Shown piece after piece: positions 1 through 6,318 of a stretch of DNA of 13,519 bases; the first letter of the stretch is position 1, and every line of letters begins with the position of its first letter. A program made the translations under genes and the position numbers. Below the pieces are notes generated by a model, which was not told the origin of the DNA, searched no databases, and saw nothing but the letters and a program-made list of their open reading frames with translations. Origin of the DNA: a bacterium (GTDB taxonomy: Bacteria > Auribacterota > UBA3054 > B51-G9); the NCBI GenBank assembly GCA_029933535.1, contig JAOZNZ010000027.1, positions 1 to 13,519 on the forward strand, read 5' to 3'.

Positions 1-1593
1 CCCGGCTGGTATCGCGGTAAAAAAGTATATACTAATACCAGTGTTAAAATCGAAAACAGAAGCGAGTGGCGATTAATTGCTAAATTCCCCGGTCCGCGTC
101 CGTTGCTCGGTTTTTATGACGATTCAATCCCTGAAGTCAATGACTGGCATATTAAATGGGCGGTAGAAGCCGGAATTTCATGGTTTGCGTTCGACTGGTA
201 TTGGAACAGAGAAGAAAAACATCTTCATCGATCTCTTGAAGAAGGTTTTTTAAATGCAAAATATAAAAATATGATGAAGTTTTGCGTTAACTGGTGCAAC
301 CATCCTCTTGACTGGAAAAAGCCACTGGATTTTTCTCCTGAAGCATTGACGGAAATGATGGATTATTGTATAAAGAATTATTTTCTTCTTCCTAATTATT
401 TAAAAATAAATAACCGGCCTGTCTTTATGGTTTGGAATATGCAGGCAGTTATTGACGCAAATGGGGGAGCAGAAAATTTCAGGGAAAATGTTCTTCCGAA
501 AGTTAACGCGGTTTGTAATAAAGCAGGCCTTGGTGATTTATTTCTAATCGTTGTAACTCAAAAACCTTACCATTTTGATGAAAAAGGTATCACCGATGCT
601 CATGCTAGTTACAGTTTCGCAAGCGCAATGACAGATTCAAGATATGAAGTACCCGGCAGCGCTCCTTATTCGGAAATGGTTGATCGTCTTCCGGAGGAAT
701 GGGAGATCATGAAACAATTAAAAATTCCATACATTGTTACCACGCAAGCCGGGTGGGACGATACACCAAGGACACTTGGTCATGGGAATAATACACCATG
801 GGTTCGTACTGATAACAATGTAAAACTTTTTGAAAGGACTTTGCGGGAAGGAAAAGTTAATGTCGTTTCAAACTTCCCGTTTTTTATTATTGAGGCTTGG
901 AATGAATGGGGAGAAGGCTCATTTATAGAACCGGGTAAAAAATTCCAATTTACACAACTTGACGCTATAAGAAATGTCTTTGCTCTTTCGGCAGGACATA
1001 ACAAATGGGTTAAACCAACAAAAAAACAAGTCTTAAAATATAGTGTTCTAAAAGGTAAAGAACTTGTCGCCGCTCACGCGAAAGAAAAAGAGACTCCTCC
1101 GCCGGTTCCGAAAAGGCATACATGGTCAACTGATGTTGTTAACGATCCTAAAAAACAAACCGGTAAAGTTATTGACACAATACATTTCAATGATTCGTCA
1201 ATTAAAAAATATAATATGAGAAATAATAGTCTGGAAATTTTATCCTTTAAAAATAACAGGTTGTCCTGTAAAATTATCGGTAAAGATCCGAAAATATTAA
1301 TTAGCGGACAGTGGGGGAAATTTGCTGATATTGCCGGTGTTAAATTAAAAGTTGTTTATAAGGGAACCGCGCAAAATAGTGCTCAACTATTTTGGGAAAC
1401 AAGTGACAGTCCATTAAATGAAAAAAAATCGCGTATTTATCCCTGGTTTTATGACGAAAAACCACATACTTATTTTATAAAATTTAAGAAAAATTATGCT
1501 CGTACAGGTAACTTGAAAGCTATCCGCGTTGACTTTCCCGCCAGCAGGGGATCTGTTGCTGAAATAGAATGGGTAAAAATAATAAGATATTAA
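1..1593 (+). CDS. GH99/WbsX-like protein with C-terminal beta-sandwich, 5'-truncated
   Basis: The frame is open from base 1 with no stop, so the start lies outside the window; a TTG at 103 is not a convincing start because the frame upstream reads as family-like sequence (G-W-Y-R-G-K, then F-P-G-P-R-P). About 530 residues are visible. The first ~330 match the GH99-like/WbsX domain (Pfam Glyco_tran_WbsX): G-I-S-W-F-A-F-D-W-Y-W near base 190 and A-W-N-E-W-G-E-G near 895-920. In GH99 endo-alpha-mannosidases this second motif carries two essential glutamates three residues apart, and both are present here (codons 904-906 and 913-915). After a Pro/Lys-rich linker (about 1070-1160), the last ~140 residues form a beta-sandwich-like module with K-G-T-A, A-Q-L-F-W and a closing I-E-W-V-K-I strand. 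Related modules end the protein at 9788-12529. The role is probably glycan cleavage or processing, but WbsX proteins also occur in polysaccharide biosynthesis loci, so the reaction is uncertain. Confidence 0.85.
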   Translation, partial: PGWYRGKKVYTNTSVKIENRSEWRLIAKFPGPRPLLGFYDDSIPEVNDWHIKWAVEAGISWFAFDWYWNREEKHLHRSLEEGFLNAKYKNMMKFCVNWCNHPLDWKKPLDFSPEALTEMMDYCIKNYFLLPNYLKINNRPVFMVWNMQAVIDANGGAENFRENVLPKVNAVCNKAGLGDLFLIVVTQKPYHFDEKGITDAHASYSFASAMTDSRYEVPGSAPYSEMVDRLPEEWEIMKQLKIPYIVTTQAGWDDTPRTLGHGNNTPWVRTDNNVKLFERTLREGKVNVVSNFPFFIIEAWNEWGEGSFIEPGKKFQFTQLDAIRNVFALSAGHNKWVKPTKKQVLKYSVLKGKELVAAHAKEKETPPPVPKRHTWSTDVVNDPKKQTGKVIDTIHFNDSSIKKYNMRNNSLEILSFKNNRLSCKIIGKDPKILISGQWGKFADIAGVKLKVVYKGTAQNSAQLFWETSDSPLNEKKSRIYPWFYDEKPHTYFIKFKKNYARTGNLKAIRVDFPASRGSVAEIEWVKIIRY

Positions 1594-1642
1594 AGCAATA
1601 TCTGTATAAACATTTAACCTGCAACACCTGACCCCGAAGATT

Positions 1643-1858
1643 AATAAATTCGTTTTCTTGGTCGCAAAGAAATTGCCAAAATGATGAATGTCAAAATAAT
1701 AAAAATAATGATGACCGTTAGGATAAAAGACTACCATTAATTTGATTAGCAAAGCAAATTATTTTAATAGCAAAATACGCTTCTAAGACACATTTTAAGC
1801 CATTATATGGATGTAATTAACGATTTTTACCACACTTAACTCTGTCCGACCTGCGCCG
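1643..1858 (+). repeat. 216-bp direct repeat, copy A
   Basis: This segment recurs in the same orientation at 9461-9677. The first ~122 bp (1643-1764 against 9461-9582) align without gaps and with 7 mismatches, all transitions. They include a perfect 52-bp tract (1677-1728 against 9495-9546). The remaining ~95 bp are clearly diverged but end in a shared GTCCGAC...GCGCCG block. A small stem (TAATTTG 1738-1744 with CAAATTA 1755-1761) is present in both copies. The identity of the element is not recognised. Confidence 0.9.
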
Positions 1859-1870
1859 TTATTCCTTTGA

Positions 1871-1896
1871 TTTGCGAAAGAATTTTTTCTCGCAAA
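1871..1896. other. Perfect 7-bp inverted repeat (possible hairpin)
   Basis: TTTGCGA (1871-1877) and TCGCAAA (1890-1896) are perfect reverse complements around a 12-nt loop. No T-run follows on either strand, so this is a poor intrinsic terminator, although its place between convergent genes is where one would lie. The right arm is the first unit of the adjacent 9-nt array, so the symmetry may come from the repeats themselves. Confidence 0.35.
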
Positions 1897-1916
1897 GGAG
1901 CCAAGGCCGCAAAGGG
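1890..1916 (+). repeat. 9-nt-period degenerate array, three units (GCAAAGG type)
   Basis: Three consecutive 9-nt units are seen: TCGCAAAGG, then AGCCAAGGC, then CGCAAAGGG. From memory, arrays of the style GCAAAGGAC repeated every 9 nt are dispersed in the intergenic regions of many unrelated bacteria. That recollection has not been checked here. Three further arrays with the same 9-nt period but different unit sequences lie at 1930-1956, 9323-9349 and 9420-9437. Confidence 0.65.
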
Positions 1917-1917
1917 T

Positions 1918-3852
1918 TTAAATAATTATTTTTGTGATTTTAGTGCCTTTCGTGGTTCTAAAAATGCCGGTTGCAATCAACATAAATAATTGAATGAAAA
2001 TTGGCTCCGGGATTGGCTGGATTATTAATGTTGTGCTGTATGGTCCGAGTCCGACAGAGTTGCTCGTGACATAAGTTAAAGTAATAATTTCGTCCGGTTG
2101 CCAGCTTATTGAATTTGTAAAATGTAAACTTCCGGGTGCATGGTCGCCTTGCGGCCAGTGCACGTTGTTTGTGTAAGCAAACTGCCAGGCATTTGTTGGT
2201 TTTAAACCGAAAATCAGTGTGTTGGTTTCTGCAACGTATTGCCAGGTATTAGTCGTTCCCTGGAAAACATGAACAGGACCGCGAATAGATGGAGGTTGAG
2301 GCCTGCTTTCACCACCGTACATTACATAGATTCTTTCTTTTTTCTGTTCGCCCATTAAAACATCATCGAAACCATCGCCGTTTACATCTCCTCCACCTGC
2401 CACATCCCGTCCAAACAAATAGGTATTGCCACCCTCCGGACCTACATTATGTACTCCTTCAACATAAAAAGAAAATACTCCATCAAGTGTGTCTAATGTC
2501 ATGGGAGTTATTTCGTGCCAGTCAGGCCGTCCGAATATGACGTAAACGTATTCAGGCGGGAAATAGAATCCATCCTGCTGGGCGTTTCCGACAATTAGAT
2601 CGCGGAAGCCATCGCCGTTCATATCGCCTGCACTGTCAAGCGTTGAACTGAACGCTTCAACGTTAACCATACCAGCGCACACTTTTGCGCCATTAGTTCC
2701 ATCGCACCAATCTTTGTCAATGTAATGCGGAAATTTGTTTGTCCGTCCAAAAAAAATGTATGCTGATCCTGCACAAACATTGGAGTACCATATATTATGG
2801 AAAATATAATCGCATGCGCCGGGTGCGGAAATTACCATATCGTCTATATTGTCGCCGTTTACATCTCCGAGGGGCTCAATAATATTAGCTCGCTGATCAA
2901 TTATCATGAAACCGTTTGTACCGTCGAAGAACTCCTGGGAAAAGTCATCTGGTAATGTCTGCCCTCCATAAATGATATTTACAGTATAACCACCAAGTCC
3001 GGTTTGCGGTGCGCCGTTAAAAGCTAAATCATCGTATCCATCACAATTTATATCTTTTACATTTGATATAGTTTTACCGGAACTACAATATTCTCTGTTT
3101 CCATAATAAGTACTATAATTAGTTATAGGTGGCTGACCAAATGTAAGCGTTTCATTTGTTCGCCAATTATTATTGAATTTTATGAAATAAACTTGTCCGC
3201 CCCATTCTAAATTGGCAACACCCCCTGTCATACCATTTGCATGAGGTGCTGATACTACTAATTCAAGATTCCCGTTTCCATTTATATCGACAAAGTCAAG
3301 CGATTCTCCCAGGCATCTTGAATTTCCATTGCCTATTATTTGAAGAAAATTCGTTGAGTTCCATGTTACAGCATTTATATGATTTGTTTCTTCCCAACTG
3401 TCAGCCCATATAATATAAAAACTACCTGTATAGTTTTCATAACGCGACCCGCCTATTATAATATCGTCTTTACCATCATTATTTATATCGTGTGCTAAAG
3501 TTATCATTCTTTTCAAATAACTGGTAGGCCTGCCAGCAAAATTGTTGCCTGACACACTGATTGTTTTATCTTTTATATTAACCCAAGCCGAAATAGACAT
3601 ACTTCCCCAAGCCAACCAAAACTTACCATCAATATAATCAAAAGAATCAGAATTACTAAAATTAAAAATATCATCAAATCCATCACCATTAATATCGCCT
3701 TTGCATGAAATATGTGCATAACGTAGTGCGGCATTAGTAAAACAAAAACCATAATTACCTGGTATTTCGTTGCATGTATAATATGGTTTATCTAAACTTG
3801 CGCTAAAACCTGCAAAACAAAAAAACGTTAGTGAAAACAATAAATTTCTCAT
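1918..3852 (-). CDS. Secreted seven-repeat FG-GAP (integrin-alpha-like) beta-propeller with PEP-CTERM-like tail
   Basis: The 644-residue protein has a signal peptide (residues 1-19, cleavage likely after F-S-A). Seven FG-GAP calcium loops of the form D-x-N-x-D-G-x-D-D start at residues 53, 122, 189, 267, 330, 410 and 489, spaced 63-80 apart. That is the number needed for a complete seven-bladed integrin-alpha-type propeller. Loop 3 (D-I-N-G-N-G-N-L-E) is the most degenerate. An Ig-like region follows (about 518-612). The end reads I-P-E-P at 614-617, a hydrophobic stretch 618-631 and a basic tail (R632, K635, K638, K641), which fits the PEP-CTERM sorting layout handled by exosortase in other bacteria. 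No exosortase gene is in this window. The likely role is cell-surface binding or adhesion. It is the last gene of the minus operon: its ATG overlaps the upstream stop (TAATG), with AGGAG 8 nt before the start. The basic tail is encoded by a 9-nt-period array. Confidence 0.9.
   Translation of the reverse strand: MRNLLFSLTFFCFAGFSASLDKPYYTCNEIPGNYGFCFTNAALRYAHISCKGDINGDGFDDIFNFSNSDSFDYIDGKFWLAWGSMSISAWVNIKDKTISVSGNNFAGRPTSYLKRMITLAHDINNDGKDDIIIGGSRYENYTGSFYIIWADSWEETNHINAVTWNSTNFLQIIGNGNSRCLGESLDFVDINGNGNLELVVSAPHANGMTGGVANLEWGGQVYFIKFNNNWRTNETLTFGQPPITNYSTYYGNREYCSSGKTISNVKDINCDGYDDLAFNGAPQTGLGGYTVNIIYGGQTLPDDFSQEFFDGTNGFMIIDQRANIIEPLGDVNGDNIDDMVISAPGACDYIFHNIWYSNVCAGSAYIFFGRTNKFPHYIDKDWCDGTNGAKVCAGMVNVEAFSSTLDSAGDMNGDGFRDLIVGNAQQDGFYFPPEYVYVIFGRPDWHEITPMTLDTLDGVFSFYVEGVHNVGPEGGNTYLFGRDVAGGGDVNGDGFDDVLMGEQKKERIYVMYGGESRPQPPSIRGPVHVFQGTTNTWQYVAETNTLIFGLKPTNAWQFAYTNNVHWPQGDHAPGSLHFTNSISWQPDEIITLTYVTSNSVGLGPYSTTLIIQPIPEPIFIQLFMLIATGIFRTTKGTKITKIII
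1930..1956 (-). repeat. 9-nt-period degenerate array, three units (CACGAAAGG type), inside a coding end
   Basis: Read on the minus strand, the units are ACCACGAAA, then GGCACTAAA, then ATCACAAAA. The period is exactly three codons, so the array translates as T-T-K, G-T-K, I-T-K. It encodes residues 633-641 of the FG-GAP protein, forming most of the basic tail after the hydrophobic segment. I recall such CACGAAAGG arrays as dispersed intergenic repeats in many bacteria (not verified). Confidence 0.65.
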
Positions 3853-3863
3853 TATTCTACTCC
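3850..3863 (-). promoter_or_regulatory. Ribosome binding site and TAATG stop-start overlap
   Basis: On the minus strand AAAGGAG lies 8 nt before the ATG at 3852-3850, inside the last codons of the upstream gene (K-G-V-E-stop). The stop TAA (3854-3852) and the ATG share one base. This decides the start of the FG-GAP gene and suggests translational coupling with the GxGYxYP-like gene. Confidence 0.8.
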
Positions 3864-6293
3864 TTTAGATTTGCGAAAGAAATTTTGAAATACAGTTGGT
3901 GGTACTAATCTTAATTTTTGATTGTCATCTTCTGAATATTGTTCAGCCAACCAATCCTCATACCAACCATGACAATACTGAAACCAGCAAGAGTGGAATT
4001 GAGGGAAATTTCCATCTATATCTACCCATAATACAAGATTCTCATGTTCGCCACGATCTGGCTGAATCTTATGAGCCCAGTCGTCCGGCAATAGAAGAAC
4101 ACTATTGGTGATTTCATACCTCGTCTGGGCAATCTGAAAATCTTCATATTCACCATAAACAGGTCCGTAACCAGGGCCAATTGCATTAACCGTGTTCGAC
4201 AACATCTCTTCATAAAGATAGAATTCCGCCAAATTTGCCTCAAAATTTGGGCGAGCGACCTGAATGTCGAGCTTTTCAAGGTATTCACTCGTCAAAGCAA
4301 GATAGCTTTTCAACGCGAAATCTCTCTTTTCCGCAGTTGACCAATTGCCAAACGATATTTCCTTTCCATAAACTAAAGACTCCATACTTCCTACACCTGT
4401 TTCGGCATCTATAGATATTTTGCTGTCTTTGTTTTTATAAAAATAGTCCATAATATCCGGTGCAAGCTCATACATTAAAAGATTGAAGCCTAAGCTGACA
4501 TAGTGATTTGTAGCCACACCATCACGCAGCCATCTATTATAAAATATTGACCTGCTATAATCCATATTGTCACCATCGGAAATGAAAGAGCACATATAGA
4601 CTTTGTTAGCTTCATAAGGAATATTTGTATTAATATTTTGATTAAAAGAAATGTCATTGCCGTCAAAACCTGAGTGGAACGATGCGTTGGCCAATCCGAG
4701 CATATATTGCATTGTTTTTCCACGTTTACTCGTATGTTCCCACATACCATGTTCGTATATGCCGTTGCCGTCAACTATGTCATGGTATGGTATTGGTTCC
4801 ATAAAATCCCAAGTGATACCAACTATGGTTTCTCCGGGTGCGAGTAGCGGTTCAACGGCAGGATACAAAGGATTTTCTCTTCTCATATTTTGACCAGCTG
4901 CGGCTTGATATTTACTTGTATCTTCACCGTCTATTGCAAAGTCAAGGATATTCGTTGTTCCTTCAGAGTTTTCCTTTATTTCTTTCATTCTGCAATAATC
5001 CTTATTCATTGCTGTTTGTCGACCCACATCGCCAAGAATAGCGGAATTTAGCGGCATTTCGTCTAATAAATCATCAAATTCGCTGTACATTTCCGGGAAA
5101 TCTTCTCTATAGAAAAAAGGAAAAATTTTGTGTGCCACAAAGTAGTCGCGACTAACCTGAAAAAGCAAGGGATGAATATGTGCTATTGCGCGTCTCGAAC
5201 ATTGCGGCCAAAAATTCTCTATCATATAAGTATATATAGCAATGCTGTTTGTCAGTGCCCTCTGTGCACAAGTCGCTTCATCAAGCACTTCAATTACGGG
5301 CAATGAAAAATCATATTCATTAGTTAAAATATGATAATCTTCTGTTGAAAGAGCTATGCAATTGCTCACAGCGCATAAGACTGTCATATAATTTATCAGA
5401 TCGCCTTTGTCGTGATCGGCAAATAGAGAATCAGGGTAAATCACAACTCGTTCTACCTCAGGCGGTTTTGCAAATTCTTCTATAAGTGCATACAAATTGG
5501 TATGTTCCACAAATACCATATTATACGTGTTAGTATAAAATGACAACATATAATCATCATATTCGAAAGCATACATTTGGTACCATGAATCTACTTGATA
5601 TAGTCTTGGCTGAGTGCGATTGACTAGCCCCTGCAAAGTTACAAACGCAAACATTCTTGCGTAAAAATCTTTGCGTTCTTCAGGATCACTTAATGAGTGA
5701 ATGTACTTATTATTATAGCTGTGCCCCCACCGAATATCAATAAATTGCTGCGTAACGCACGGTTCTGGCGATTTTGGCAGAATAGGTGTGGCAAAAATAT
5801 GTTCTGGCAACTCCGTTCCTATAGCTATCTTTGCCGAGTTATTATAACTTTTTGTTTCGTCTTTGTACTGGTGTTTAAAGTTACCGTTTACCGAAACCGT
5901 TCCAGTGCCTGACGCGCTGAAATTAATTGTAGCTTTTTCGCCGTTGCTGTCAGGCTGAATTGTCCATAAAGGGTTGGAACATGTCCAGGTTATTTTATTG
6001 GTGTTTACCATCTGGCTTGCTTCATTGCAGATGTAAGCGTAAAGGTCTATGGAATTAGTAACCGGCAAGTTCATTGACCGGAGCGGATAAAGGTCGCGCC
6101 CATAATCGACTGTTCCGCCCGACGGGGTTGTAAAAATATTTTTTTGTGTTTTTCTTATTTTCATGAAATAAGTCATGGAAGAAGGATCTCTGCCAAACCA
6201 CACGTCAGCGAACACCGCAAACGAGAAAACAGAAAAGCCGATTATTCCTGTAATGAGTATCTCTTTACTATATTTTACCATATTTTTGTTCAT
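3852..6293 (-). CDS. Secreted GxGYxYP-like putative glycoside hydrolase with degenerate signature motif
   Basis: The start is set at 6293, not at the in-frame ATG at 6455. The earlier start would overlap the previous gene by about 137 bp with a non-descript extension, while 6293 begins a clean signal peptide (cleavage about residue 29, after A-V-F-A) 25 bp after the previous stop. The Shine-Dalgarno is weak. The protein has 813 residues. Residues ~31-170 look like an Ig-type beta domain (I-T-W-T-C-S-N...G-T-G-T-V-S-V). Residues ~180-380 resemble GxGYxYP_N, with L-Q-G-L-V-N-R at 220-226 followed by P-R-L-Y. Residues ~420-700 resemble the C-terminal GxGYxYP domain, with S-D-G-D-N at 572-576. 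The family's name motif is replaced by G-V-G-S-M-E-S at 633-639, so both tyrosines and the proline are lost. The family has only a predicted hydrolase role, and activity here is doubtful. It is the middle gene of the minus operon. Confidence 0.75.
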   Translation of the reverse strand: MNKNMVKYSKEILITGIIGFSVFSFAVFADVWFGRDPSSMTYFMKIRKTQKNIFTTPSGGTVDYGRDLYPLRSMNLPVTNSIDLYAYICNEASQMVNTNKITWTCSNPLWTIQPDSNGEKATINFSASGTGTVSVNGNFKHQYKDETKSYNNSAKIAIGTELPEHIFATPILPKSPEPCVTQQFIDIRWGHSYNNKYIHSLSDPEERKDFYARMFAFVTLQGLVNRTQPRLYQVDSWYQMYAFEYDDYMLSFYTNTYNMVFVEHTNLYALIEEFAKPPEVERVVIYPDSLFADHDKGDLINYMTVLCAVSNCIALSTEDYHILTNEYDFSLPVIEVLDEATCAQRALTNSIAIYTYMIENFWPQCSRRAIAHIHPLLFQVSRDYFVAHKIFPFFYREDFPEMYSEFDDLLDEMPLNSAILGDVGRQTAMNKDYCRMKEIKENSEGTTNILDFAIDGEDTSKYQAAAGQNMRRENPLYPAVEPLLAPGETIVGITWDFMEPIPYHDIVDGNGIYEHGMWEHTSKRGKTMQYMLGLANASFHSGFDGNDISFNQNINTNIPYEANKVYMCSFISDGDNMDYSRSIFYNRWLRDGVATNHYVSLGFNLLMYELAPDIMDYFYKNKDSKISIDAETGVGSMESLVYGKEISFGNWSTAEKRDFALKSYLALTSEYLEKLDIQVARPNFEANLAEFYLYEEMLSNTVNAIGPGYGPVYGEYEDFQIAQTRYEITNSVLLLPDDWAHKIQPDRGEHENLVLWVDIDGNFPQFHSCWFQYCHGWYEDWLAEQYSEDDNQKLRLVPPTVFQNFFRKSKGVE

Positions 6294-6318
6294 AATATCA
6301 ACTTTTTTGAAATTATCA

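Larger units (their letters stand above)
1594..1917. other. Repeat-rich convergent intergenic region
   Basis: This 324-bp gap lies between two genes that converge on it. It holds copy A of the 216-bp direct repeat, a 7-bp inverted repeat (1871-1896) and a 9-nt-period array (1890-1916). No convincing coding sequence was seen: the only longer frame, on the minus strand at 1414-1752, runs back over the end of the GH99-like gene and lacks family features. No strong intrinsic terminator (stem followed by a T-run) was found for either gene. Confidence 0.7.

Noticed and set aside
1621..1640. ACACCTGACCCCG resembling the flanks of REP-associated or IS200-like transposase elements
   Set aside because: The likeness is from memory only, the match is short, and no transposase or paired end is present.
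1414..1752. Minus-strand frame of 112 codons overlapping copy A of the repeat
   Set aside because: More than half runs antisense to the end of the GH99-like gene, it has no ribosome binding site, and it shows no domain or export signal. In copy B the matching frame differs by several amino-acid changes.
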